Shown: positions 1 through 8,198, numbered from the stretch's first letter. The stretch: DNA of 8,730 nt from Candidatus Alkanophagales archaeon (GCA_003661185.1 QMVQ01000054.1:1-8730); one strand, 5' to 3'. Made by a program: numbers and translations. The notes: generated by a model not told the origin, from the sequence alone.

Positions 1-1163
1 GCGCGGTGTGCTTGACTAAAAGGATTTACCCAGAAGTTGTGAAAAAGATTTTCGAAGCCGGTGGCGGGGGCATTGCGCCGCAGATGAAGTCGGTGGTGCA
101 CGTCGCCGCTCATAATTTCCTGAAGGTCATTGGTGCGTCCCCCCAGCTCAGAGAGCTTATAGAGCTTGAGCCCGAATTCGCTTACGAGCATGAGTGGGAT
201 GACGAAGAGAAAATAGAGTTCCTCAGGCAGATAGAAAGGCTTACCGACCGAGACGTCCAAAGCCTCAGAGAAGAGCTTAAGAGGCTGTACGAAGTTTACG
301 GAGCGCCAAGCCGTTATTATGCGATTCTGATGATGGACGGGGATGAGATGGGGAAGCTCCTCTCCGGAGAGAAGCTTCCGGAGTTCGAGGAGTTTATCCA
401 TCCAGCAGTTGAAGCGTGTTACGAGAGAAGCCATTTGAGGGGTGTTTTGAGCGAGAAGCGGCTGCTTTCCCCTTCGATGCACATGGCGATCAGCCGAGCG
501 CTCAAATACTTCTCAGTTGAGCTGGTTCCCCACGTCGTTGACAATTACGAAGGCGTGCTGATTTACGCCGGCGGCGACGACCTTCTCGCCCTTTTCCCGA
601 CGGAGAAAGTCTTGGCGGCAGCAAACGAGCTTAGGAGGCTGTTCTCTAAGGACTTCTACGACAGCGGAGAGATTGGCATGGGCAGCGTCGCCACAATCAG
701 TGCTGGCATCGTCTTCGCCCACTACAAGTATCCGCTATACGACGCCCTCGATCAGGCAAGGAGCATGTTAGAAGAAGCAAAGGAGGAATACGGGCGGGAC
801 GCCGTCGCCTTGCGCTTCCTGAAGCGAGGGGGCGAGCCGTTGACCGCAGGCTTCAAGTGGGACTGCGTCGAAGACCTCTTGGCGGTCGCCGAAAGCCTCT
901 CAGGCGATGCGGGAATTTCACGTCGCTTCATTTACGACCTTGCGAGGGCGGCGAAGATTCTTGAAGGCGAGGCGCTGCGCTCAGAGGTGAGAAGGCTACT
1001 GCGGCGGCGCACAGAGAATCTTAATGAAGAGGCGCTTAGAAAGCTTGAAGGCAAGCTTTTCTGCTTGCTCAGTAAGTTTGAGGCTCACGGGCAGAGCGGG
1101 AGGGAGCTTGCGGAGGCTTTGAGGATTTTGTGCGACGCCTACGGGGGTGGCGTCCGTGAGTGA
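1..1163 (+). CDS. cmr2: Cas10/Cmr2, C-terminal part (5' end outside window)
   Basis: This is the large subunit of the type III-B effector, which senses target RNA and makes cyclic oligoadenylate from ATP. The reading frame is open to the left edge (first full codon at base 3), so the N-terminal HD nuclease region is off the window. Visible are the first palm region with YYAILMMDGDEMGK (DGD at 336-344), a helical linker, and the second palm region with YAGGDDLLALF. GGDD lies at 570-581 and is the metal-binding cyclase motif; it is intact. A CLTKR segment at the left edge fits the stretch just before the palm in Cmr2 proteins. The C-terminus is helical and Arg/Glu-rich. The gene ends in a TGA inside the start of cmr3. 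Cyclase activity follows from the family, not from this sequence alone. The GTG at base 6 is very unlikely to be the true start. Confidence 0.95.
   Translation, partial: AVCLTKRIYPEVVKKIFEAGGGGIAPQMKSVVHVAAHNFLKVIGASPQLRELIELEPEFAYEHEWDDEEKIEFLRQIERLTDRDVQSLREELKRLYEVYGAPSRYYAILMMDGDEMGKLLSGEKLPEFEEFIHPAVEACYERSHLRGVLSEKRLLSPSMHMAISRALKYFSVELVPHVVDNYEGVLIYAGGDDLLALFPTEKVLAAANELRRLFSKDFYDSGEIGMGSVATISAGIVFAHYKYPLYDALDQARSMLEEAKEEYGRDAVALRFLKRGGEPLTAGFKWDCVEDLLAVAESLSGDAGISRRFIYDLARAAKILEGEALRSEVRRLLRRRTENLNEEALRKLEGKLFCLLSKFEAHGQSGRELAEALRILCDAYGGGVRE
1143..1149 (+). promoter_or_regulatory. Shine-Dalgarno site deciding the cmr3 start
   Basis: GGGGGTG, close to the consensus GGAGGTG, lies 6 bases before the GTG at 1156. 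A GTG at 1147 is also in frame but sits inside this site and has no ribosome-binding sequence of its own. The start at 1156 is therefore preferred. Confidence 0.55.
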
Positions 1164-2358
1164 GCTTTTAAGGTTCTTCGTTGAGCCTCTCGACGTCCTC
1201 ATCTTCAGAAGCTCAAGACCCTTCGTGGCTGGTGAAGACCACGTCGCAAAGCCCAGCATCGCCAACCCATCTACGTTCGCCGGCGCCCTGAAAACGAAAA
1301 TCCTCGCATCCTTCTGCTCAAGAATGGGCATAGAAATGGGTGAACTCCAGAGAAAAGGAGACGAGGCTGGGTTCGAAGAAAAGGTCAAGAAGCTTTGCGA
1401 AGAGAACAAGCAACTCAGGGAGGTTTTGGAGATTGTGGGACATCCGTGCGTGAGTTCAATTCCGAAGTTGCAACTGAAAGCCGTCTTTTTTGCAGAAGAC
1501 GGAGGAAAAGAACTACTACCCCTACCAAACGACGTCAGAGTGGAGCGGAGCGGAGGGGATTTGGTTATAAGGGTTTTGGAGGTGAAAGAGGGGTTGCTTG
1601 AAGGCTTATTCGACGGGAAGAGAATAGAGTTTCTTGCTGAGCGGGAAGTCGAACGCAAGCGAGCCGCCGGAGGGGCGAGCTTTCTCCGAGCCGCCGCTTT
1701 GAGATTTTACCTCTTGAGAGAGTTTGAAAAGTTGGAGTTTGAAATGTTGAGGAAGATGCTGAGGAAGCCTCCTTACAAGGAGGAGCGGAGGACGGGCATA
1801 GAGCTGGAGAGGGGGCGTAAGAGGGCTGAGGACAGGAAGCTTTACACGGCAGAGTTTTGGAGGTTCGAGGGGGGCTGCGGGTTTACGCTTTGGCTTGAAG
1901 ATGCCGGCATTGGAATTCCAGAGGGACTCTTAAGGCTGGGAGGTGAGGGGCGTCCCGCTTATTTGAGGGAGCTGGGACGTTTGGACTTCAGGAGCTGGGG
2001 GCTGGATACGAGCGAGATTTTGGAGAGGATAAATGAGGAGCGGCGGCTCAAACTTTACTTGGTCACGCCCGCCATCTTCGAGGCGGGGTGGAAGCCGGAC
2101 GTGCGGAGAATCGGGAAGATGCTGGGCGGGGCTGAGCTCGAACTCGTCTCCGCGCTCCCCGGAAAGCCGGTTTACTTGGGCGGTTACGATGTCGCTCGGA
2201 ACAAGGAAAAGCCCTTGCGGCGTGGCGTGAACGCAGGCGCCGTCTACTTTTTCAAAGTCAGGGGACGAGTCGAGGAGGAAAAGGTGAGGCTCCCGCTCAA
2301 CGTTTCCGATTACGAGAGTGAGGCTGGGCTGGGAGCCGCCTTTGTGGGGGTGTGGTGA
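1156..2358 (+). CDS. cmr3: Type III-B RAMP protein Cmr3
   Basis: Cmr3 sits at the base of the Cmr complex with Cmr2 and helps hold the 5' tag of the crRNA. The protein is about 400 residues, normal for Cmr3. The N-terminus carries the family opening EPLDVLIFRSSRPFVAGE followed by NPSTFAGALKTKIL, the first RAMP/ferredoxin fold with its substrate loop. The C-terminus has GGYDVARNKEKPLRRGVNAG followed by AVYFFK, the glycine-rich loop and last strand typical of Cmr3. The middle (about residues 60-200) is charged and variable, as usual. The start overlaps the end of cmr2 by 8 bases, and the TGA overlaps the cmr4 ATG by one base, suggesting translational coupling. A start at 1147 would add three residues. 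Confidence 0.93.
   Translation: MSELLRFFVEPLDVLIFRSSRPFVAGEDHVAKPSIANPSTFAGALKTKILASFCSRMGIEMGELQRKGDEAGFEEKVKKLCEENKQLREVLEIVGHPCVSSIPKLQLKAVFFAEDGGKELLPLPNDVRVERSGGDLVIRVLEVKEGLLEGLFDGKRIEFLAEREVERKRAAGGASFLRAAALRFYLLREFEKLEFEMLRKMLRKPPYKEERRTGIELERGRKRAEDRKLYTAEFWRFEGGCGFTLWLEDAGIGIPEGLLRLGGEGRPAYLRELGRLDFRSWGLDTSEILERINEERRLKLYLVTPAIFEAGWKPDVRRIGKMLGGAELELVSALPGKPVYLGGYDVARNKEKPLRRGVNAGAVYFFKVRGRVEEEKVRLPLNVSDYESEAGLGAAFVGVW
2346..2352 (+). promoter_or_regulatory. Shine-Dalgarno site deciding the cmr4 start
   Basis: GGGGGTG ends 5 bases before the ATG at 2358. In-frame GTG codons at 2352 and 2355 are possible, but they overlap or abut this site, so ATG 2358 is the better start. Confidence 0.55.
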
Positions 2359-3266
2359 TGTTCGAAAAAGTTTTCCTGTTGGGGCTGTATGCGGAGACGC
2401 CCTTGCACCCGGGGAGCGGGGCGGCGCCCGACGCCGCCGTCGACCTCCCGGTGCAGAGAGAGCGGCACACGGGACTCCCGATGGTGCAGGCGTCGAGCCT
2501 TAAGGGGGTTCTGAGGGCGCACGCCCACATCGTGGGCATCGGCGAAGGAGAGAAAAAGACGCTCTTCGGCGACCCGAACGAGGTGGGCGGGCTTTCGGTT
2601 ACCGACGCAAGACTCCTCGCGCTCCCGCTGAGGACGCTGAGGGGCGTGTTCTGCTGGGGAACCTGCCCGCTCGTCCTCGAGCGTTTCAGGCGGGATTTGA
2701 GCTTCGCAGACGCATCTCCTGACTGGAGAATCGAACCTACGGAGGAAGACAAAGCTTTGGTTCCAGAAGGCTCAAGCGTGGTCGCCGAGACCTCTAAGGG
2801 GAAAGCGGTTTTCGTCGAGGACGTGCGTCTCTCCGCGGTCGAAAGCGAGGAGGTCGGGAAGATCGCAAAGACGCTTTCGAAGCTCCTTCCCCAGGGAGAA
2901 GCGCACGGGACGTTCAGGGAAAAATTCAAAAAGGATCTGGTCGTCATGCACGACGACGTCTTCAAGGCGTTCGCTCAGACGGCGCTCGAAATCGTGACGA
3001 GGATAAAGATCGACGAGAAAACTGGAACGGTTGCGAAAAAAGACGGTGGTTTATGGAGCGAGGAACATTTGCCGACAGACAGCTTACTCTATGCTCTCGT
3101 CCTGATTCCGCAAAGGAAGGAGTTGAAGGGCTTGATGGGAAAACTAAAAGGTTACGACGGCAGCATTTTGCACGTCGGCGGCGACGAGACCGTCGGGCGG
3201 GGCTTCGTGCGTGTGCGGCTCTTGGAACCTGAAGAGGTGGTGAGGGGTGGGCATGCGGAGTCTTGA
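2358..3266 (+). CDS. cmr4: Type III-B RAMP protein Cmr4 (backbone target-RNA nuclease)
   Basis: Cmr4 forms the multi-copy backbone of the Cmr complex and cuts bound target RNA at 6-base intervals. The protein is about 302 residues, as expected. The N-terminus reads LYAETPLHPGSG, then VDLPVQRERHTGLP, then QASSLKGVLR: the family signature in order. The Asp of VDLP (about residue 29) corresponds to the catalytic loop Asp of characterised Cmr4 proteins and is present. The C-terminus has HVGGDETVGRGFVRVRLLE, the glycine-rich RAMP loop plus final strand. Its TGA overlaps the start of cmr5. Cleavage is inferred from the conserved Asp. Confidence 0.95.
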   Translation: MFEKVFLLGLYAETPLHPGSGAAPDAAVDLPVQRERHTGLPMVQASSLKGVLRAHAHIVGIGEGEKKTLFGDPNEVGGLSVTDARLLALPLRTLRGVFCWGTCPLVLERFRRDLSFADASPDWRIEPTEEDKALVPEGSSVVAETSKGKAVFVEDVRLSAVESEEVGKIAKTLSKLLPQGEAHGTFREKFKKDLVVMHDDVFKAFAQTALEIVTRIKIDEKTGTVAKKDGGLWSEEHLPTDSLLYALVLIPQRKELKGLMGKLKGYDGSILHVGGDETVGRGFVRVRLLEPEEVVRGGHAES

Positions 3267-3636
3267 GCAGGAGCGGGCGAAGTTCGCATGGGCGTGCGTC
3301 TCGGAAATGCAGCGAGAGGATGAGGAGAGGCAAAGAGAATATCGCTCCTACGTCAGGCGGCTGCCGTCTCTCATCCTCACGAGCGGCTTGCCGAACGCCC
3401 TCGCCTTCTACATGGCGAAAAAAGGCGTCCACGAAATAGTTTACCAACACCTCAATGACTGGTTCAAGTCCGGTGAATGTCCGATAGCCTTAGAGAAAGA
3501 CCTTTTAGAGTGGTTGGTCGGGGAGGCGAGCACCCTGCAGGCGTTCCGAGCGACGGAGGAGGCGCTTCTCCTCCTCGGCTGGCTGAAGAGGTTTGCAGAG
3601 AGCGAGCTTGAGGCTGGCGAGGGAGGGGGCGAATGA
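3253..3636 (+). CDS. cmr5: Type III-B small subunit Cmr5
   Basis: Cmr5 is the small, all-helical subunit that stacks along the Cmr4 filament and contacts the target RNA. The protein is about 127 residues, normal for the family. Family features are the opening SLEQERAKFAWACVSEM, then YRSYVRRLPSLILTSGLPNALAFYMAKKG, the central conserved block. The rest is predicted helix. I chose ATG 3253. The in-frame GTG at 3247, with GAGGTG 7 bases upstream, cannot be excluded and would add two residues. The gene overlaps the end of cmr4 by 14 bases and the start of cmr6 in an ATGA junction. Confidence 0.9.
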   Translation: MRSLEQERAKFAWACVSEMQREDEERQREYRSYVRRLPSLILTSGLPNALAFYMAKKGVHEIVYQHLNDWFKSGECPIALEKDLLEWLVGEASTLQAFRATEEALLLLGWLKRFAESELEAGEGGGE

Positions 3637-4643
3637 CCTTCTTCAACCTTCCGCCGGAGCTGCAAGATGCGAAGGCGGTCATCGAGCAGGCAGTCCGCCG
3701 AGGGGAGGGGCTTAACACCTCACTCATCTTGAACAAATACGCAAATCGCTACGCAGTCGGGCTTAAGGAAGGAGGAGAATGGAGAGAGGGGAGCCAATCT
3801 GAGTTAAAAAGGCAGATTTACCTGCTTTCTGAGGCTCGGCTTGAGGTCGTGGAGGAGCTCAGGAGCGCAGTTGAGCGGAGGCGGGGAGGGGTCAGTAGGA
3901 CGGAAAGGGGTTTGGAGAGATTGGAGAAAGCTCTGCGGGCGCTTGAGGAGTGCGACGTTGAAGGTGCGCTCAGGGAGCTTGGAAGGGAGCGGGCGTTTCA
4001 GAGGCTCAAGGAAAAGCTCGCCGGCATTCGGCTGGCGTTGTCCTGCCGCCTGATGCCTCTGAGCCTCTACGAGAGCTACGAGCGGAGGTTTCAGGAGATG
4101 CTTTCGGTCTTAGAGGGGCAAGGCTGGAACGTCAGGCAGGCTGATCTGAAACTCTCGTGGCGTCTCTCCGTGGACCTCGGCGCTGCGAGCGTCTATGAAA
4201 CCTCGATAAACCTCCACCGGAACTACGGCGTGCCCGTGGTTCCGGGGAGCGCCGTGAAGGGCGTTACGAGACATTACGCCTCGACGATAAAAATCGCAAA
4301 ACCGCTTTTCGAGCAGATCTTTGGGGATATTAACAGGAAGGGAGAAGTTCTGTTCTTCGACGCCCTCCCGCTCCCAGAGGGAAAGGATTGTTTCGTCGTT
4401 CTCGACGTGATGAACGTCCACTACAAGAAATATTACGAGACGCAGACCGAGCCGCCGGGAGATTGGATGAGTCCCGTTCCGGTGTTCTTCCTCGCCGTCG
4501 AGGGCATTTGTTACCGATTCTCGGTGGCGGCGAGGGATGAAAAGCTCGCAGACGAAGCCTTAAGGCTGGTCAAGGGAGCCGTGAGGGAGTTAGGGGTCGG
4601 GGCAAAGACCTCCGCAGGTTACGGCTTTTTCGAGGAGGGGTGA
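3633..4643 (+). CDS. cmr6: Type III-B RAMP protein Cmr6
   Basis: Cmr6 is a RAMP subunit near the 3' end of the crRNA, at the head of the Cmr complex next to Cmr1. The protein is 336 residues. The first half is Arg/Glu-rich helix (about residues 45-150), with possible coiled-coil. The RAMP fold follows, with SINLHRNYGVPVVPGSAVKGV (the segment from Pro to Val is the family substrate loop) and then TRHYA. The C-terminus carries LGVGAKTSAGYGFFEEG, the glycine-rich loop and last strand. GGAGGGGG lies just before the ATG, which overlaps the cmr5 stop as ATGA. The in-frame TGA at 4641 sits within the ribosome-binding site of the next gene. Confidence 0.92.
   Translation: MTFFNLPPELQDAKAVIEQAVRRGEGLNTSLILNKYANRYAVGLKEGGEWREGSQSELKRQIYLLSEARLEVVEELRSAVERRRGGVSRTERGLERLEKALRALEECDVEGALRELGRERAFQRLKEKLAGIRLALSCRLMPLSLYESYERRFQEMLSVLEGQGWNVRQADLKLSWRLSVDLGAASVYETSINLHRNYGVPVVPGSAVKGVTRHYASTIKIAKPLFEQIFGDINRKGEVLFFDALPLPEGKDCFVVLDVMNVHYKKYYETQTEPPGDWMSPVPVFFLAVEGICYRFSVAARDEKLADEALRLVKGAVRELGVGAKTSAGYGFFEEG
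4634..4643 (+). promoter_or_regulatory. Shine-Dalgarno site deciding the start of the CARF-HEPN gene
   Basis: GGAGGGGTGA is nearly the full anti-16S match and is followed two bases later by GTG at 4646. An in-frame GTG at 4640 lies inside the site itself, so 4646 is preferred. Confidence 0.55.
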
Positions 4644-4645
4644 AT

Positions 4646-5806
4646 GTGAGCGTCACGCTCGTGGCGGTTGTCGGCGCCGGCAAGTGGGAACGAGTGGAAT
4701 ACGTACTTCAGGGGCGGAGGTTCGAGACGGACTTCTCCCCCCACGCTCTACACCACTTTTTCAGGGACGAAGTGGACAAATTCATGTTTTTCGGGACGGA
4801 GGGGTCGAAGTGGGATGTTGTGCGCCGTTATTTTTCAGATTTCGAGAGGGTTTTAATTCCAGAGGGGCGAGACGGTGAGGAGATCAAGCAGATTACCAAA
4901 ATCTTCATGGAAAACTTGCGAGGAGACGTGATTCTGGACTTGACGCACGGTTTCCGGCATCATCCCATGTTGCTGCTGCTCACGGCTTTCACCCTCAGCC
5001 TCACCGGGAGGTGCAACGTCCTGCACGCCTTTTACGCCATGCTCCCGCTCGGCGAGCGGCGGGCGGAATTCTTGGACCTCTCCCAATACCTCACTGCTCT
5101 GGAGGCGTTTTTCAGCGCCGAGACCTTCAGAGCCACATTTTATGCTGCGAGGCTCAAGGAATTGAGAGAGCGCGTAGCGAGGCGCAAAAAGGGAGCGACG
5201 CAGCGCGAGCGTGAGGTCTTAACCGAAATCACGAAAGTTCTTGGCGCACTGGAGCGGCTCGTCGAGTATTTGAAGGTAGGTTCCGGGTTAAGAGCTGTGG
5301 AAAAGGCGAAAGAGCTATCTAAGTTCGGAGAGTTGAGCGGTGTCGTCTCCGAGGAGTTTCCGCTCTTAGCCCCACCGCTCGAACTATTCTTGGAAGAGGC
5401 GGAACGGATAAAGAAAATGGAGGGTGTGCCGCTCTGGGGAGCACTCCTTAACTTCTCAGAGATGCTGGCGGAGAAAGAACATTTTATTCCTGCCATTGTC
5501 TTTTTGCGCGAGGGGCTTCTTACTTACGGCTGTTATAAAATGAGCGGGTGCAAGGTGAAAAAATGCGTTTCGGAGGCGTGTCCCAACTGGGAGCTGAGGG
5601 AGAGCCTAAGCGGGATTTTAACCAAGGTTGGGAAGGGGGAGCTCAGATACGATGAAATCTTCGAGCTGTGCCAACTTTACAACGAAATCGCAAATTGGCG
5701 AAATGCGATGGCGCATGCCTTCATGCGGAAAAGCGCCCCTGAGGTGAAGAAGGTCGGAGAACGCCTCTCAGACCTTCAGAAGAGGTATAGAGGGGTGATT
5801 AAATGA
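4646..5806 (+). CDS. CARF-HEPN ribonuclease, Csx1/TM1812 type
   Basis: This is a probable cyclic-oligoadenylate-activated RNase, the ancillary effector of type III systems. The N-terminal half (about residues 1-165) resembles the TM1812/Csx1-Csx2 CARF domain: a hydrophobic first strand ending in VVGAGKWERVEYVL, then FFGTEGSKWDVV, then DLTHGFRHHPMLLLL, the characteristic ligand-pocket block. A long charged helical linker follows (about 170-270). Near the C-terminus is NWRNAMAHAF, a HEPN RX4H catalytic motif with Arg about 352 and His about 357 (Arg codon 5699-5701). Between linker and HEPN motif are four Cys spaced C-x5-C-x4-C-x4-C (5531-5581). The protein is 386 residues, fitting Csx1. Its place directly after cmr6 and overlap with the next CARF gene fit a signalling role. 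The exact subfamily (Csx1 or Csx2) is not certain; ligand binding and activity are inferred. Confidence 0.85.
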   Translation: MSVTLVAVVGAGKWERVEYVLQGRRFETDFSPHALHHFFRDEVDKFMFFGTEGSKWDVVRRYFSDFERVLIPEGRDGEEIKQITKIFMENLRGDVILDLTHGFRHHPMLLLLTAFTLSLTGRCNVLHAFYAMLPLGERRAEFLDLSQYLTALEAFFSAETFRATFYAARLKELRERVARRKKGATQREREVLTEITKVLGALERLVEYLKVGSGLRAVEKAKELSKFGELSGVVSEEFPLLAPPLELFLEEAERIKKMEGVPLWGALLNFSEMLAEKEHFIPAIVFLREGLLTYGCYKMSGCKVKKCVSEACPNWELRESLSGILTKVGKGELRYDEIFELCQLYNEIANWRNAMAHAFMRKSAPEVKKVGERLSDLQKRYRGVIK

Positions 5807-6363
5807 AGACGGCGGTAATTGCTCCGATGGGAACTTCGCCCCCTGTAGTGACCGAGTTCATCGATCACTTCGAACAAGCAGGAGAAAAGATAAGTGATAT
5901 GGTCCTCCTCGTCACCGAGGAGAGACTTGTCAAGAAAGGCGCAGAAGTTGCGAGGATAGCCCTAAAACTGAAATACCCTAAAGTGAGGGTTCATAAGGTC
6001 TTTCTCCCTTTCGAGGACACACTCACGACGGAGCAGAACCTTGAGTTCATGAGAATAGCGGCGAGAGTCATCAGAGACGAGCGTGAGAAATACGGCGCCG
6101 AGAGGATTTACTTAAACGTTGCCGGCGGTCGCAAGAACATGTGCATTACGCTCTCGCTCCTAGCCCAGATGCTTGGAGTGGAGGGCGTCTTCCACGTCGT
6201 CAACCGCAACTATAAGGAGATGAACGTCAACCTCGAAAGGCTTAGACATGAAATCTCGCAGATTTACGAGGCTAAGAGTGAGGAAGAGAAGATTAGAATC
6301 TATAAGAGGAATGCTGAAAGGTTTGACCCTCTTTCTTCCCTCCTAAGAACGAATACGAATTAA
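5803..6363 (+). CDS. CARF-domain protein, N-terminal part of a probably frameshifted gene
   Basis: As read, this is a 186-residue protein. It begins MKTAVIAPMGTSPPVVTEF, a first strand and glycine turn like stand-alone CARF proteins, and later has YLNVAGGRKNMCITLSLLAQ, the second CARF ligand-loop motif (GGRK). The CARF fold fills about residues 1-140, followed by a helix. The last few residues after LSSLL (RTNTN) look random. A plausible winged-helix continuation lies in another frame immediately downstream, so the natural protein was probably about 251 residues. The ATG overlaps the preceding stop (ATGA) and has AGGGGTGAT upstream. Possible roles are a ring nuclease that degrades cyclic oligoadenylate, or a Csa3-like ligand-responsive transcription regulator. 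The CARF assignment is fairly firm; the specific role is open. Confidence 0.75.
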   Translation: MKTAVIAPMGTSPPVVTEFIDHFEQAGEKISDMVLLVTEERLVKKGAEVARIALKLKYPKVRVHKVFLPFEDTLTTEQNLEFMRIAARVIRDEREKYGAERIYLNVAGGRKNMCITLSLLAQMLGVEGVFHVVNRNYKEMNVNLERLRHEISQIYEAKSEEEKIRIYKRNAERFDPLSSLLRTNTN

Positions 6364-6557
6364 TCAGAATACCAACGTTGCCATTCCCTGAAGAATACCT
6401 CGGAGAAGTATTGATAACGCTCTTGGGAGAGGGACAAAAGCACAAAGAGAGGCTTGCTAGCTTTGGCCTCTTGGAAAAGCATGGAAGCAAATACTTCGCA
6501 ACGGACTTCGGAAGAAAACTTGCAACCGCCATCTTAGGACGAGAGCAGCACGAATAA
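6327..6557 (+). pseudogene. Out-of-frame C-terminal winged-helix domain of the preceding CARF gene
   Basis: Frame 3 is open from 6327 to the TAA at 6555-6557. From about 6351 it encodes NEYELIRIPTLPFPEEYL, then a helix-rich segment with KERLASFGLLEKHGSKYFATDFGRKLA. This is the pattern of a winged-helix domain: recognition-helix region, a short wing (GSKYFATDFG) and a final helix. The frame has no ATG or GTG. The only candidate starts are TTGs such as 6378, with no ribosome-binding sequence, so it is unlikely to be an independent gene. A single-base shift somewhere in 6327-6363 joins it to the CARF gene; slipping back one base after the AGA codon at 6346-6348 gives a smooth LLRNEYELI. Either a base was lost (mutation or assembly error) or frameshifting occurs in translation. 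Confidence 0.7.
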
Positions 6558-6561
6558 AACC

Positions 6562-7536
<975 letters not shown>

Positions 7537-7962
7537 TTAGCCTACATCTTTTACGTGCAGGGCTTCGACCACCCGCCAGGCTTTATTCACGACTTCTTGG
7601 TCTGCCGTCACCAGCTTCGCCCCGGCGAGCTTGGCGAGCGCCACATAACTGGCGTCATATAAGGTAATGTCGAGGTCGACCGCCGTCCTCACCACCTCCT
7701 CACAATACCTGCCCCGCAAGCCCCAAAGCTCAATCCCATACTTCTCCAAAGACTCAGCAGCCCCGATCAGCTCCTCCTTCGAGTATAGGTTGCTGTAGCG
7801 CAGAGCATTGAGCACCTCGTAGGGCATTAAACTCGGGCTCGCAAGCTCGACCGCCCCCCGTATGAACTTGTCCCTGAGAAGGAGTGCTTTTCCGCTGTGC
7901 TCCTCCTCCAAGAACCACTTTACGACCACGGAGGCGTCCACTACGACTTTCTCCGCCGCCAC
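7537..7962 (-). CDS. vapC: VapC-type PIN-domain toxin ribonuclease
   Basis: This is a PIN-domain endoribonuclease, the toxin of a VapBC pair; relatives cut tRNA or rRNA. The protein is 141 residues, typical. The acidic metal-binding residues are present: Asp9 (KVVVDASVVVKWF), Glu49 (SLMPYEVLNAL), Asp103 (LYDASYVALA) and Asp121 (KLVTADQ). It therefore looks catalytically intact. The start is a GTG with a near-perfect GGAGGTGAT 6 bases upstream. It overlaps the end of vapB by 22 bases, the normal antitoxin-toxin arrangement. Its stop is 3 bases before the cas1 ATG, so the two are very likely on one mRNA. The RNA target cannot be told from the sequence. Confidence 0.92.
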   Translation of the reverse strand: MAAEKVVVDASVVVKWFLEEEHSGKALLLRDKFIRGAVELASPSLMPYEVLNALRYSNLYSKEELIGAAESLEKYGIELWGLRGRYCEEVVRTAVDLDITLYDASYVALAKLAGAKLVTADQEVVNKAWRVVEALHVKDVG

Positions 7963-8171
7963 GCCCTTATCACCTCCGCGCTGTCCCAGCCCTCGGGCGC
8001 CTTCTTACGCAGCTTCTCGTTCAGAAGCACCGCCTCCGCAAGGTTCCTGCCGCTTTCCTCTTTAACCTTACGCTCTAAAGCCTTCCGAACCACCTCGCTC
8101 CAGTTTATATGGCTAAGCCGCTCCATCTCACGCTTCAACCGCTCATCCACACGCACGGTCACCAAAGGCAT
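7941..8171 (-). CDS. vapB: VapB-type ribbon-helix-helix antitoxin
   Basis: This is the antitoxin of the VapBC pair, expected to bind and silence VapC and, with it, repress its own promoter. The protein is 76 residues. The first 40 or so, opening with LVTVRVDERLKREMERL and then INWSEVVRKALERKV, form a ribbon-helix-helix DNA-binding unit (strand, helix, turn, helix). The C-terminus ends with WDSAEVIRAWRRRKS, the toxin-binding tail usual in archaeal VapB proteins. The middle is charged. It starts with ATG, has no Shine-Dalgarno sequence, and the TATA box is about 27 bases upstream, which points to a leaderless message. It lies directly downstream of cas4 on the same strand. Confidence 0.88.
   Translation of the reverse strand: MPLVTVRVDERLKREMERLSHINWSEVVRKALERKVKEESGRNLAEAVLLNEKLRKKAPEGWDSAEVIRAWRRRKS
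7969..7977 (-). promoter_or_regulatory. Strong Shine-Dalgarno site for vapC
   Basis: On the minus strand this reads GGAGGTGAT, an exact match to the usual anti-16S complement, 6 bases before the vapC GTG. It lies inside the vapB coding region and supports the GTG start. It is the strongest ribosome-binding site in the minus-strand operon. Confidence 0.65.
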
Positions 8172-8174
8172 GTT

Positions 8175-8198
8175 TGTATATATGTATATACGTGTATA
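8175..8198. promoter_or_regulatory. Candidate VapB operator: three TGTATA repeats
   Basis: TGTATA occurs at 8175-8180, 8183-8188 and 8193-8198 on the plus strand (TATACA on the minus strand), spaced 8 and 10 bases apart. The block is AT-rich in otherwise GC-rich DNA, overlaps the TATA box and covers the predicted start of transcription. Ribbon-helix-helix antitoxins typically bind such short repeats in their own promoter. The repeats are seen directly; the binding role is inferred. Confidence 0.4.

Noticed and set aside
1040..1059. Perfect 8-base inverted repeat with a 4-base loop followed by a T run, inside cmr2.
   Set aside because: It looks like a small hairpin terminator, but it lies within a clearly coding stretch (repeated KLEGKL) upstream of five co-directional operon genes. 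Chance is the simplest explanation.
996..1658. Long open frame on the minus strand across the cmr2-cmr3 junction.
   Set aside because: Its product is Ser/Pro/Phe-rich low-complexity sequence, as expected from the complement of charged GC-rich coding sequence, and it overlaps two well-supported Cas genes.
2297..2965. Open frame of 222 codons on the minus strand within cmr4.
   Set aside because: It is Ser/Thr-rich with no recognisable motif and is antisense to a clear Cmr4 sequence; a shadow frame.
6349..6360. Tandem ACGAAT repeat just before the CARF stop codon.
   Set aside because: Two copies of six bases could arise by slippage, but a 6-base change preserves frame and so does not explain the frameshift. 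Too short to call a repeat feature.
6378..6557. Possible independent small gene of 59 codons starting at TTG 6378.
   Set aside because: There is no ribosome-binding sequence before the TTG, and the conserved-looking sequence begins upstream of it. A frameshifted continuation of the CARF gene explains it better.
8175..8198. The repeated TGTATA block considered as part of a CRISPR array or leader.
   Set aside because: The units are only 6 bases with 2-4 base gaps and there are no spacers. An operator overlapping the vapB promoter fits better.
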